A DNA stretch of 64,000 nt from an uncultured Bacteroidales bacterium. Its GTDB lineage: Bacteria; Bacteroidota; Bacteroidia; Bacteroidales; UBA932. Below the pieces are notes generated by a model. That model had not been told where the DNA came from, ran no database searches, and was given only the letters and a program-made list of their open reading frames with translations. The stretch's first letter is position 1. Each line of letters begins with the position of its first letter. The stretch lies in assembly GCA_944325505.1 (NCBI GenBank), contig CALVAJ010000008.1:1-64000 (forward strand), given 5' to 3'. This document shows, piece after piece, positions 45,111-55,907 of this stretch. The position numbers and the translations under genes are program-made.

Positions 45111-47883
45111 CTGCATTCGCTCGGAGTATAGCCGAAATGCTGCTTGAACGCGGCACTGAAGTATGACGTGTCGGAATATCCTACCTTGAATGCTATTTCA
45201 GAAACAGGCATTTTGCTGTTTTTCAACAGGTCCGTGGCGATTGTCATCCTTTTTTCAGTAACGTACTCCATTACTCCCAGTCCTGTCAGAGACTTGAACT
45301 TCTTATAGAAGCTTGCCCTTCCCATACACATATGGTCTATCAGCATCCGGGCATTCAGAGAGTCATTGGATATGTTTTCTGCAATGAACCGGGTCGCTTT
45401 TAGCATGAATTCTTCATCGGCCCTGCTTGCCTCAGTATCATTTACAATGGCAGGGGAGAACAGGTTGCCGTATTTTTCGTTTATCTGTTTCCCGGAATCC
45501 GGGACCATGTCTGTCCTGTGGTGATACAGCTGCGTCGCCTTGGCCTTTTCATACCTGCGGTACACGCAGGTTCCTGCAACGGCGCCGAGCATCAGCAGTG
45601 AAGTCAGTCCTATAATGAAAATAATTCCTCGGGGGGGGCAAGTACAGTAACAGACAAGATGTCATTATGACTGATCCATCTGTCCGTCCTGTCAATACAT
45701 GCTATGTCTATATCGTATGTTCCGGGGTCCAGAGCGGGGAGAGCCAGATGGCTGTCCGAGTATATGACTGTCCGTTTCTTCCCTTTTCTGACCGTATACC
45801 GGTACTCGTTTTGAGAGAAGACATCGCTCCCTATTGTGTATATGTTCAGATCGAGGGACGAATAGTTCCATGGAACGGTTATGGCAGGCGTTTCCGAGGA
45901 TTCCGGAATACTGTATCCGGCATTATCCCCGTCTATCGATGCTGACAGGATTGCGATGTCTGTCATGTTCTGTACCGCAGGTGCGCCGCCGTTCTTTATG
46001 ATATAAAGTCCGGAGTATCCTCCGAAGTACATGTCTCCGGAGCTTGATGCCATTGCTGCATCCGGAAGGAATTCATCGGACCGGAAATCTTCCGAGCGGA
46101 CGATATAGCTGTCCGGGGAGAGTTTAGCCAGCTGTATGATTTTTTCCTGCGTGGCGAGCCACAGGTTGCCTTTCCGGTCGGTTTCCATAGAGAACACATG
46201 TCCGTTATAGTGGAACGGGATTTCCTCGAATGACATGTTTTCCGGATTTATTCTGGAAAGAGAATATGATTTTATGACATACAGTTCCTCGCCGGCCTTC
46301 TTTACCTGTCTGATATCTCCCGTCCTGCTGTAGAGCAGCTGTCTTATGTCATTCCGGTCCCGGATAAGGTATATTTCGTACGGATTGTACACTACGATGA
46401 AGTCCGGACCGCAATACGCTATGCTGAAATTGCTTTTTCCGCTCAGTCCGTACCTGGTCATCTCTCCTGTCCCGGTGTCGTATGACCAGATGTCCCTGGC
46501 CGAGATAATTATGTTGCCGTCTGTTTTTTTTTTCAGTCTTACAACGACAGGCTGTCCGAGAATCGAGGCTTCTGTTTCCCTGTCCCTGGCTTTGAGCCGT
46601 CTGATGCCTCCAGTGTCCGTGTCGATGATATACAGTCCTTTACTGTAGACGGAAACCATCATGCGGCCATTGCCGATGTCGGCGAGCGCGTTGATATTCC
46701 CTGTCTTCAGTTTTTCAAATGGAGTGCAGGTCCCGGTCCGGGGGTCATATACGCTTATTCCCGCCCCGTCTGTACCTATCCATATTTTACCGCTGGAATC
46801 TTCTGTCAGGCATGAAACGATGGATGTGTTGGCCCCGCGCTCGCTCCCGAAGCCGAAATCCGTGGCGTCGATGTGTTTCATGCTGCTCTTTTTCAGCTGT
46901 ATGACCCCGTGGTGGATTGTCCCCATCCAGATTTCGTCTTTGCAGAACAGCATTGAGGACGCGTATTCCGCTTGCACCGGAAGAGAGCATCCCATACAGG
47001 ATTCCGTGTCTGCTTCTTCAAGATTCGCGAGATTGACGGACCTGATTCCTCCTCCGTCCGTCATTATATACAGGTATCCGTCATGCTCGTGCATGTTTAT
47101 CGGGATGTGGCCTTTCAGCAGACTTCCGTCAATGGGAAAGTACCTTATCGTGTTTTCTCCGTCTGGTGTCAGGCACATAAGCCCGGTATTGTAGACGGAT
47201 ACCCAGATTCTTTTGTCGGAATCGATATGCAGGCCGTTGATGCTGTTCCCGGTCCCGGGGGTGCGTGTCTTTTTCTCGGTGCCGGATGACAGGTTGAGTC
47301 TGTAAATGGCGTCCGGATATTTTACCGCAATGGCAGTAGTGTCGTTCATGAGTTTGAAATACCTGTACCATTCCCCGGATTTCTGCCCGTGGTCGGAAAA
47401 CGACAGGGAGCCGTCTGCATAATTATACCGGACAAATCCTTCTTCCGCATAAAACAGTATGCCGTCGGATGTGAAATCGTATGACATGGGATGGAAACCG
47501 TTGCAATTGACAGTGACGTTTGCGAATGAGCCTGTCTGACTGTCATATCTGAACAGGCCTCCGAAAACGCCTGCCCATACCTGTCCCGTATCGTCTGTTA
47601 CGACAAAACGTACCGGCCGGTTGAAGAATTCGTCCGTGTCGCAGCTGATGACCTTGTTCTCACAGAATCTGTCCAGACCCCTGGTAGTGCCCACCCATAG
47701 CGTCCCGAGTCTGTCTTTGGCAATGGAAGTCACCCTGTCGGACTGCAGCCCTCCGGCCTGGTCCAGTATCCTGTATGTCATGAAATGGTCTTGCCCGGAT
47801 ATATCCGGACTGCCGGTGAGCAATATGGCTGCCGTGACAAGGGTCCGTATTAAGGCTCCGTATCCATGGGAGATATTTTTCAT
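45074..47883 (-). CDS. Propeller-sensor AraC regulator without kinase/receiver domains, frameshifted at a C8 run
   Basis: Divergent to the SusC operon and its probable regulator. The first frame (47883-45610) has a signal peptide (MKNISHGYGALIRTLVTAAI), at least six two-component-propeller repeats (such as TEDSSGKIWIGTDGAG and TDRKGNLWLATQEK) and a Y_Y_Y domain. At a C8 run (G8 at 45631-45638 on the plus strand) it stops after PPEELFSL. One more C restores RGIIFIIGLTSLLMLGAVAG, a membrane helix, and about 170 residues with an AraC DNA-binding domain (FYKKFKSLTGLGVMEYV, FKVGYSDTSYFSAAFKQHFG) in the frame closed at 45074. Total would be about 940 residues: histidine-kinase and receiver domains of classical hybrid regulators (about 1300) are missing. 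An A10 tract lies at 46524-46533. The last residues are encoded by the repeat element. Confidence 0.85.
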
Positions 47884-48034
47884 ATCGGAGTTTTTATGGA
47901 TTTTGTCTGTAAAAATAAGCATTATGTGAATACTTCTCCGGCTTATTCCGGCGCCCTCTGCGTTTTCCGTGTCGTTTTGGACAAAATCTAAACTTATCTG
48001 GATGAAAGCAAAACCGATTGTTTCGGGCGGAAAA

Positions 48035-48042
48035 TACTTTTG
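48035..48042 (+). promoter_or_regulatory. Bacteroidota -7 promoter box for the SusC operon
   Basis: TACTTTTG fits TAnnTTTG, 27 bp ahead of the SusC ATG, in the divergent gap with the regulator gene where its binding site is expected. Confidence 0.55.
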
Positions 48043-48068
48043 TATAACATTATTAACAACATAAAACT

Positions 48069-51000
48069 ATGAAGCAAATTAAAGACTGTTTGATTTTGCA
48101 TCGCACGGCTATGCTGCTCGTAGTTTTCCTGCTTGCCGGGGCAATGTCGTATGCCCAGGATGTGGGGATAACCGTGAGCGGTAAAGTGTATGACCAGAAC
48201 GGTCAGCCTGTAATAGGTGCGGGTGTCCTTGTCAAAGGTACCGGCACCGGTGCAATCACTGATGTAGACGGCGGTTTTGAATTGACCGTCCCGTCGGAGG
48301 GTTCTGTCCTGGAAGTTTCCGCGCTTGGTTTTACTGCACAGGAAATCCAGGTGGGGAAAAAGGTCCTGTTCGAAATATTCCTTGAAGAGGACAGGATGGT
48401 CCTGGATGATGTGGTCGTGGTCGCATACGGAACCCAGACCAGGGCTACAGTGACAGGTGCGCTGTCGACAATGGATTCGAAGGAACTTGTCAAAGCCCCT
48501 GTGGCCAGTATCACCAATGTAATCGCCGGTGCCGTTCCGGGCGTCTCTACCGTCCAGTTGAGCGGCCAGCCCGGTGCCGATGCCGCTTCGATCTATGTCA
48601 GGGGTATAGGCTCCCTGTCGAGTTCGGCTTCAAGCCCTCTGGTCCTGGTGGATGGCGTAGAGAGGGATTTTTCCCAGATCGACCCCAATGAAATCGAGAA
48701 TTTCTCCGTACTGAAGGATGCGGCCTCTACTGCCGTGTTCGGAGTAAGGGGAGCCAACGGTGTCATCCTTATAACGACAAAGCGCGGTACCGAAGGCAAA
48801 CCGACGATTTCCGTAAGTTCCAACAACGGTCTCCAGCAACCGATGTCCATCGTAGAACAGGTCGGCAGTTATGAATATGCCACGTTCTGGAATACGAAAA
48901 TGAGAAATGACGGAGTGACCAACCAGAAGCGTTATTTCACACGAGAGGCCATCGAGGCTTTCCGTACCGGTTCGGACCCTGTGATGTATCCTAACATGAA
49001 ATGGAAAGACCTGATGTTCAATGATGTATTTTTCCAGACAAAGAACAACATCAACATCTCCGGAGGAAGCCGCCATGTCCGGTATTTCGTTTCACTTGGA
49101 TATCTGTACCAGAACGGACTTCTGAAGCAGATGGAGACGCTTCCGTACAACAACAACTACAAGTACAACCGTTACAACTACCGCGCTAACGTGGATTTCG
49201 ACCTTTCTCCTACGACTATCATGAAACTGGGCATAGGAGGCAATATAGGAATCCAGCAGGAGCCGAGGTATATTGAAGGTATCGGTAACCCGTGGGTGTA
49301 CTCTACCGTATGGTCCATTCCAATGGCCGGTCCCGGATTCGTCAACGGGCAGCGGACCCTGATCGCTTCAGGATTCTTTCCTGCCGACCTGGAATTGAGG
49401 GACGGTTTCAATACGTTCTACGGGTACGGTTATAACCAGTATTACACTACTACCCTGAACATAGACGTCGAGATTTCCCAGCGTCTGGACTTCATAACCG
49501 AAGGCCTTTCCCTGACCCTCAAGGGCGCCTATGACAACAACTTCAGACTGGATAAATACCGGTCCAGTTCAGGTGCCGAATACCAGACCGTGTACTACAA
49601 GTCATTCCTTGAGGACAGGAACAAGCTTATCACGGACCCTGACTACGACAAGACCATCGTATATGTTCCTGTCTCATGGACACAGGACCAGCCTCTTTCC
49701 TATAGCGAGGCTTACGGCAGGGACAGGAACTGGTATCTCGAGGCAAAACTGGACTGGAACCGTTCCTTCGGTCCTTCGGGCGACCACAAGGTTTCTGCCC
49801 TGCTGCTGTATAACCAGTCCAGGGACTACTATCCTACGTATAACGGCTCTGCCGCTTCATACCAGTACATCCCCCGCAGTTATGTCGGGTTTGTAGGACG
49901 TGTTACATACGGCTACAAGAATAAATATCTGGCTGATTTCAATATCGGATATAACGGATCCGAGAACTTCGCTCCGGGCAAGATGCGTTACGGTGCATTC
50001 CCTTCTGCCTCCATAGGATGGGTGATAAGCGAAGAAAACTTCATGAAGAGGCAGAATGTCGTGGACTATCTGAAGCTCAGGGCTTCTTACGGTATCGTCG
50101 GTAATGACTTGACCAGCATCCGTTTCCTTTATATGCCGGGAGTATGGTCATCATCCGGATCATACAGCTTCGGAGTGAACAATCCGAATTCGTCGGAGGC
50201 TTTCGGTTACGGAACACCGGGTAATGACGAGGTCTCATGGGAGACTTCCGCCAAGCAGAACTATGGTGTGGATATCGAAATGTTCAGGAACAGGCTGTCG
50301 TTCAGTGCCGATGTCTTCTTCGAGCACCGTACCGGCATTCTTCTGACTCCTAACAATACTCCTTCCATCATCGCGACGAGTCTGCCTCAGATGAATATGG
50401 GAGAGGTGACCAACAAAGGTTATGAACTTTCCCTCGGCTGGAACGAGACCACCAGAAGCGGGTTCAACTATTTTGTAAAGGCCAATGTCTCTTTCGCCCG
50501 CAACAAAATCATCAATATGGATGAGGTCAAAAGCGAGTTTGAATACCAGAACCAGACCGGAGGGTCGGTAGGAAGGAATACGGGTCTTTACAAATTCGTA
50601 CGGCTTTACCAGTACAGCGATTTCGATATCGCCGAGGATGGAAGTTATGTGCTTAAGCCAGGGCTGCCTGTACCGAATGCTACGGTATATCCCGGAGATG
50701 CAATGTATGCTGACCTTAACGGGGACAACAAGGTGGACGGCAACGACACCATGGTAGCAGGTTACGCCATGCAGCCTGAATATGTCTTCGGACTGAATGC
50801 CGGGTTTAACTGGAAAGGGTGGAATTTCTCCATGCAGTGGACCGGCGCGACCAATGTCGACAGGCTCATGCAGATCGAGTACAGGATTCCTTATACCAAC
50901 GCAGGCGGGCGAGGCCTCCTGAAATATTTTTACGAGGACTGCTGGACTCCGGAAAACCAGGACGGTACATTGCCGAGGGCCGCGGAGACTTCCGAGACAT

Positions 51001-51257
51001 GGAACTCGGCCGCTTCTACCCTGTGGTTAAGGGATGCGTCGTATTTCCGTCTCAAGAATGTGACCCTCGGATATACCTTCTCGGGAGGAAAGTTCCTGAA
51101 GTCCTTGGGAATCAATTCGCTGAATTTGTCTTTGACAGGATATAACCTGCTTACGTTCACTCCTCTGGATTTCATGGATCCTGAGGCAGACCCGAACAAC
51201 AATGGAGCATATCCTCTGGTCAAGATATACAGTTTCGGACTCAATATTAACTTCTAA
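48069..51257 (+). CDS. SusC-type TonB-dependent outer-membrane transporter (first pair)
   Basis: Energy-dependent importer of glycan fragments. The 1062-residue protein has a signal peptide (residues 1-29, ending SYAQ), a carboxypeptidase-regulatory-like domain (about 33-110, KVYDQNGQPVIGAGVLVKGT), the SusC/RagA stretch MVLDDVVVVAYGTQTRATVT, a plug domain (GANGVILITTKRG), and a 22-strand barrel ending LVKIYSFGLNINF. It is 12 bp ahead of its SusD partner, a typical arrangement. A -7 box lies at 48035. Confidence 0.96.
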   Translation: MKQIKDCLILHRTAMLLVVFLLAGAMSYAQDVGITVSGKVYDQNGQPVIGAGVLVKGTGTGAITDVDGGFELTVPSEGSVLEVSALGFTAQEIQVGKKVLFEIFLEEDRMVLDDVVVVAYGTQTRATVTGALSTMDSKELVKAPVASITNVIAGAVPGVSTVQLSGQPGADAASIYVRGIGSLSSSASSPLVLVDGVERDFSQIDPNEIENFSVLKDAASTAVFGVRGANGVILITTKRGTEGKPTISVSSNNGLQQPMSIVEQVGSYEYATFWNTKMRNDGVTNQKRYFTREAIEAFRTGSDPVMYPNMKWKDLMFNDVFFQTKNNINISGGSRHVRYFVSLGYLYQNGLLKQMETLPYNNNYKYNRYNYRANVDFDLSPTTIMKLGIGGNIGIQQEPRYIEGIGNPWVYSTVWSIPMAGPGFVNGQRTLIASGFFPADLELRDGFNTFYGYGYNQYYTTTLNIDVEISQRLDFITEGLSLTLKGAYDNNFRLDKYRSSSGAEYQTVYYKSFLEDRNKLITDPDYDKTIVYVPVSWTQDQPLSYSEAYGRDRNWYLEAKLDWNRSFGPSGDHKVSALLLYNQSRDYYPTYNGSAASYQYIPRSYVGFVGRVTYGYKNKYLADFNIGYNGSENFAPGKMRYGAFPSASIGWVISEENFMKRQNVVDYLKLRASYGIVGNDLTSIRFLYMPGVWSSSGSYSFGVNNPNSSEAFGYGTPGNDEVSWETSAKQNYGVDIEMFRNRLSFSADVFFEHRTGILLTPNNTPSIIATSLPQMNMGEVTNKGYELSLGWNETTRSGFNYFVKANVSFARNKIINMDEVKSEFEYQNQTGGSVGRNTGLYKFVRLYQYSDFDIAEDGSYVLKPGLPVPNATVYPGDAMYADLNGDNKVDGNDTMVAGYAMQPEYVFGLNAGFNWKGWNFSMQWTGATNVDRLMQIEYRIPYTNAGGRGLLKYFYEDCWTPENQDGTLPRAAETSETWNSAASTLWLRDASYFRLKNVTLGYTFSGGKFLKSLGINSLNLSLTGYNLLTFTPLDFMDPEADPNNNGAYPLVKIYSFGLNINF

Positions 51258-51268
51258 ACCGCTCTGAT

Positions 51269-53098
51269 ATGAAAAAGATTACACTTATTCTGGCAATGCT
51301 GGCGGTTATATTCTCGACCTTTTCCTGCTACGACCTGAAGTTCGGTGATGAATTCATGGGAGAGCAGCCGGAAAGTTCCGGGGCTACTCTGGACACCATG
51401 TTCAGTTCTTACGCAAATGCCGAAAGGGTCCTTAACAAGGCTTATACATACCTTCCATACGGGATACCGACCAGCGTTGACAGTAAAATGGGGAACAATA
51501 CCATAGAAGCCCTTACCGACCTGCACCGCAGTTTCCGCAACAATGTCGGTGACGGTCCTGTCAACCTGTACTACAGCGGAGTCCTGGATGCGACGACCGA
51601 ATCGGGGAACCAGACATACCTTTTCGGATACGGACGTGGCGGACGCCAGTACAGCGCTATCCGCTATGCATGGATATATCTGGAGAATTGCGACAGGATA
51701 CCTGACGTTTCACCTGACGTCCTTGCGGAGAGGAAGGCCGAGGCCAAGATGATAATAGCCATATCATATGCTGAAATGCTCCGCTATGTGGGCGGTGTGC
51801 CTCTGCTGAAACGTTCTATAAATGTAAATGACGAGATGGTCTTCCCGCGCAATACATTCAGCGAGACGGTCGACTATATCGTGCAGCTTCTGGACGAGGC
51901 TATCCCCGATCTGAAGTGGTCATGGGATACCAATAATGACGGACGTATGACCAGTGCCGGTGCCATGGCACTGAAACTCAGGGTGCTCCTTTTTGCCGCC
52001 AGCCCTACATTCAATTCCAACGAGCCTTTCCATCCTGAAGCTGATGAGTATTCATGCTATATGAATTATGATGCATCAAGATGGGACCGCGCCCTCCAGG
52101 CAGGCAAGGATTTCTTCGACGCCCTTGAAGATAACGGATATTATGCCCTGATAACAAAGGATGATCCTTCTGTAACCGGCACGACCGAGCATGACCGGTA
52201 CAGGCATGCATTCCGCAAGGCCTATTATGAAAGAGGAGGGACGGAAGTCCTGATTTCATCGAGGGCTGCCGGATATGACGTGTCGGCATATAGCGGTTTC
52301 ATGGGAGAGCGTTACTGGGTAGGACCTACCCTTAACTATGCGAACATGTTCCCTTGGGCGGACGGATCGGAGTTCATTCCGGATCCGGATGATCCGTCAG
52401 GATTTGACTGGGCCAATCCTCGAAAGCAGCCGTTTTTTACGCCTGACGGCAATACTCCGGGTACTCCTACCCGTGATCCGAGGCTTTATGAGACTATCGC
52501 CGTTCCTGGTGATATCTATATAAACGGTACTGTCGCTCCTCTGCATACCAATGCTGACGGGTACGATGCCAACTCGAGCGGATTCCAGCAGATGAAGTTC
52601 CTGCTCCAGCGCAATACCGACAGAGACGGCGTGCCTATCCAGTGGTCATATATACGTCTGGCTGAAGTGATGCTTTCATATGCCGAGGCAATAAACGAGT
52701 GCAAAAACGGTCCGGATAAAACTGCATATGAAATGGTAAATGCAGTACGCGGGCGTGTCGGCCTTTCAGAACTTTCAGGGCTGTCGAAGGACCAGTTCCG
52801 GGAGGCTCTTCTGAAAGAGCGTGCATGTGAGCTCGGCTTCGAGGAGGTACGGTGGTTTGACCTTGTACGCTACGGGCGCGAGAAGGATTTCAGAAAGCAG
52901 CTCTACGGCTTGCGCTCGACAGGTATCGCTTCGGTGGACGGGAATGTCAATGCATCTCCTACCGAGTTCTCTTTTGAACCGTATCCGCTCAGCGACCGCT
53001 ATTGGGTGAACACGTGGGATACGAAATGGTATCTGGCTCCTATCCCTCAGAGCGAACTGAACAAGAACTACGGCATGACCCAGAATCCTGGCTGGTAG
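51269..53098 (+). CDS. SusD-type surface glycan-binding lipoprotein (first pair)
   Basis: Lid protein of the SusCD complex. The 609-residue product has a lipoprotein signal with Cys20 (VIFSTFSC then YDL) and the helical TPR-containing SusD fold (RAWIY-type helices; KLRVLLFAASPTFNSNEPFH; LSYAEAINECK; FEEVRWFDLVRYGR), ending NPGW. It follows SusC by 12 bp. Ligand cannot be assigned from sequence. Confidence 0.95.
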   Translation: MKKITLILAMLAVIFSTFSCYDLKFGDEFMGEQPESSGATLDTMFSSYANAERVLNKAYTYLPYGIPTSVDSKMGNNTIEALTDLHRSFRNNVGDGPVNLYYSGVLDATTESGNQTYLFGYGRGGRQYSAIRYAWIYLENCDRIPDVSPDVLAERKAEAKMIIAISYAEMLRYVGGVPLLKRSINVNDEMVFPRNTFSETVDYIVQLLDEAIPDLKWSWDTNNDGRMTSAGAMALKLRVLLFAASPTFNSNEPFHPEADEYSCYMNYDASRWDRALQAGKDFFDALEDNGYYALITKDDPSVTGTTEHDRYRHAFRKAYYERGGTEVLISSRAAGYDVSAYSGFMGERYWVGPTLNYANMFPWADGSEFIPDPDDPSGFDWANPRKQPFFTPDGNTPGTPTRDPRLYETIAVPGDIYINGTVAPLHTNADGYDANSSGFQQMKFLLQRNTDRDGVPIQWSYIRLAEVMLSYAEAINECKNGPDKTAYEMVNAVRGRVGLSELSGLSKDQFREALLKERACELGFEEVRWFDLVRYGREKDFRKQLYGLRSTGIASVDGNVNASPTEFSFEPYPLSDRYWVNTWDTKWYLAPIPQSELNKNYGMTQNPGW

Positions 53099-53129
53099 CA
53101 GCAATCTTGAACAACTTGAAAAAACAGAG

Positions 53130-55892
53130 ATGAAAAAATATATATTCTTATTTGTTATATGTATGACCATACTGCCTGCATCGGCTCAGGACGCCGGCGG
53201 AAGGTCTCAGGCTACTGACAGCCTTGACCTCGGCTACGGCATCAGTGTGGACTATCGTACAGCATCCTACTCTATTCAGAGGGCAGGAAGGGATGTCATT
53301 GAGGGCTCTCCATATATAGACATCTCAAAATCACTGTACGGCCGTATCGCCGGACTCAATGTATATCAGGGTACCGGCCCTACGTCTTCCAACCTGTCAT
53401 CGCTTTCCATCCACGGCAATGCGCCTCTGGTCCTTGTCGATGGTTTCCCACGGGACATCAAGGATATCACCGCACTTGAAATAGAGTCGGTGTCGGTTCT
53501 CAAGGATGCCGTGGCATCTGCCCTTTATGGAGTGCGCGGTGCCAACGGGGTGGTGATGATCACTACCCGCAGAGGAACGGAAGGCAAGCTCAAAGTATCG
53601 GCAGACTACCATTACGGACTCGGGATGCAGTTCCGTTCCCCTGAATTCGCCGATTCCTATACTTATGCCAATGCCCTGAACAGCGCATTGACCCTTGACG
53701 GGCTGACTCCCCGCTACAACGCCCTCGAACTGGACGCTTTCCGCACGGGACAGTATCCTGCGGAATTCCCTGACGTGAACTGGTGGGACGAGGTCTACAA
53801 GAAGACTACCTCCAACCATCGTCTCGGGATGACATTTGAAGGCGGGTCCGACAGGTTCAAATACTATTCGGTAGTGGATTATATGTACGATGTCGGGCTT
53901 TTCAGGAGCAGGACCAACAGGGATTCCCGCTATGACACCACCCCTTCTGACGTAAGGCTGAACATCAGGGCGAACATTGATGTGAAAATCACCCGGACCA
54001 CATTCATGCAGCTCCATGTCACGGGAAAACTCGGCGAGACCAACAGGGCAAACTACGGTGATATTTACAATATCCTCTATGACACGCCTTCCGCCGCCTT
54101 CCCTGTCCGCCAGAAAGACGGGATATATGGCGGGTCCAGTATTTACGGGGCAAACAACCCTGTAGCCCTTTTGAACGACAGCGGAAACTACAGGGAGACC
54201 ACGGGTATCCTCCTTTTGGACATGTCCCTCAAGCAGAAGCTGGATGCTTTGACAGAAGGTCTGTCCGCAGAGGCCCGCCTGTCTTTCGACAACTGCGGGG
54301 TCATGTACGACTCCTCCTCCAAGACCTACCGCTATGAAGAGTCGGGTGCGAGCATATCAGATGACGGGACACTGATGACATCCCCTGTAATATACAGCAG
54401 GGATTCCGAGACGCTTGGACACTCTCAGTCATTTACTTCAATGTTTGTCCGCAATGCTTTCCAGGCCAAGGTGGACTATGCCCGCAAATTCGGCGCGCAT
54501 GACGTAGCGGCTGCGGCGATATACGACCAGCAGTCGTATGTGGCGAATGGCAGGAATGTTTCCACCAAGCGGCAGTCCGCCCTGTTCACGGCATCGTACA
54601 ACTATGACGGACGCTATTCCGTAAGTGTCGCCGGCAACTGGTCCGGTTCCGCATATCTGGAAAAAGGCTCCCGTTTCCATTTCTATCCTGCAGTCAACGC
54701 CGCATGGATAGCCACCGGAGAGGATTTCCTGAAAGATGTGAAGAACCTTGATTACTGGAAGGTATTTGCTTCTGCAGGTCTTTCCGGATGGGACGGCAAC
54801 CTGTCTCATGAACTTTTCAGGCAGTCTTACGGCAGCGGCGGTTCTTATTTCCTCGGTACCAATGTGACACAGGTGTGGGGAAGTGCCGAAGGTACGCTTC
54901 CTGTGGAGAACCTTGTTCCCGAGACCTCCCGCAAAATCACCCTCGGGACAGAGCTGAAAGCTTTGGGAAACAGGCTCGGAGTCTATGCTGAAGGTTTCCT
55001 GGAGAGACGTTCCGGGATTCTGGTGAGCGCTTCTTCGTCCGTATCAGGTGTCATAGGTATCGGGACCAGCTATGAATGTGCAGGAGAAAACCTGTACCGC
55101 GGTCTGGATGCTTCTGTTACATGGGATGACAAGTGCGGCGACTTCTCCTATGGACTGTACGGGAATCTGGCTTATCTGAATACTGAAGTCGTAAACGAGA
55201 ACCAGGAATTCCAGGAGTACGACTATCTGTATCACGCCGGAAATCCTGTAGGACAGAGATACGGACTTGAGGTCATAGGTTTTTTCCAGAACCAGATGGA
55301 AATCAACAACAGCCCCCAGCAGACTTTCTCTACCGTCCGGCCCGGAGACATCAAGTACAAGGACCAGAACGGGGACAATGTCATAGACAGCAAGGACGTT
55401 GTAAAGATGTTCGGCTCTAATGTGCCCAAACTTTATTTCGGTTTCGGCTTCAACCTCGGTTATAAGGGATTCGAACTTTCCGCGGACTTCCAGGGTATGA
55501 CGGGAGTGACCGTAAATCTGCTCGACTCTCCTCTGTACCAGCCTCTGATCGGTAACGGGAACATATCCGGGACGTTGCTTGACAATGAGATTCCATGGAC
55601 TCCGGAGAATGCCTCAAAGGCCACTCTCCCACGGCTGACTACCCTGGAGAACCCGAACAACTACACGAACAATTCGCTGTGGTACCGTGACGGTTCTTTC
55701 ATCAAGCTGAGAAACCTCACTCTGTCATATACGTTTTCTAGGAAGATGCTGCGGTTTGCAGATATGAAAGTATATCTCCAGGGAACGAACCTTTTCAGTC
55801 TTGACAACCTGAAAGTATTGGACCCTGAGCAACTCGGAGCTGCCTATCCGGCAATGAGAGCATTCTGGGCTGGAGTAAAATTCACCTTTTAA
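53130..55892 (+). CDS. SusC-type transporter (second pair), without carboxypeptidase-like domain
   Basis: A 920-residue TonB-dependent transporter with signal peptide (residues 1-19, ending PASA) followed closely by the plug domain (YIDISKSLYGRIAGLNVYQG; GANGVVMITTRRG) and barrel ending FWAGVKFTF. The 80-residue carboxypeptidase-regulatory-like domain seen in the first SusC is missing, which accounts for much of the length difference. It is 31 bp after the first SusD and 15 bp before the second SusD. Confidence 0.95.
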   Translation: MKKYIFLFVICMTILPASAQDAGGRSQATDSLDLGYGISVDYRTASYSIQRAGRDVIEGSPYIDISKSLYGRIAGLNVYQGTGPTSSNLSSLSIHGNAPLVLVDGFPRDIKDITALEIESVSVLKDAVASALYGVRGANGVVMITTRRGTEGKLKVSADYHYGLGMQFRSPEFADSYTYANALNSALTLDGLTPRYNALELDAFRTGQYPAEFPDVNWWDEVYKKTTSNHRLGMTFEGGSDRFKYYSVVDYMYDVGLFRSRTNRDSRYDTTPSDVRLNIRANIDVKITRTTFMQLHVTGKLGETNRANYGDIYNILYDTPSAAFPVRQKDGIYGGSSIYGANNPVALLNDSGNYRETTGILLLDMSLKQKLDALTEGLSAEARLSFDNCGVMYDSSSKTYRYEESGASISDDGTLMTSPVIYSRDSETLGHSQSFTSMFVRNAFQAKVDYARKFGAHDVAAAAIYDQQSYVANGRNVSTKRQSALFTASYNYDGRYSVSVAGNWSGSAYLEKGSRFHFYPAVNAAWIATGEDFLKDVKNLDYWKVFASAGLSGWDGNLSHELFRQSYGSGGSYFLGTNVTQVWGSAEGTLPVENLVPETSRKITLGTELKALGNRLGVYAEGFLERRSGILVSASSSVSGVIGIGTSYECAGENLYRGLDASVTWDDKCGDFSYGLYGNLAYLNTEVVNENQEFQEYDYLYHAGNPVGQRYGLEVIGFFQNQMEINNSPQQTFSTVRPGDIKYKDQNGDNVIDSKDVVKMFGSNVPKLYFGFGFNLGYKGFELSADFQGMTGVTVNLLDSPLYQPLIGNGNISGTLLDNEIPWTPENASKATLPRLTTLENPNNYTNNSLWYRDGSFIKLRNLTLSYTFSRKMLRFADMKVYLQGTNLFSLDNLKVLDPEQLGAAYPAMRAFWAGVKFTF

Positions 55893-55907
55893 CAGAATCA
55901 GTACGAT

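Noticed and set aside
45610..47883. Treating the propeller frame as a complete secreted sensor separate from the AraC gene.
   Set aside because: The out-of-frame DNA between them encodes a membrane helix that joins the two halves with a one-base change, so a single gene is more likely.
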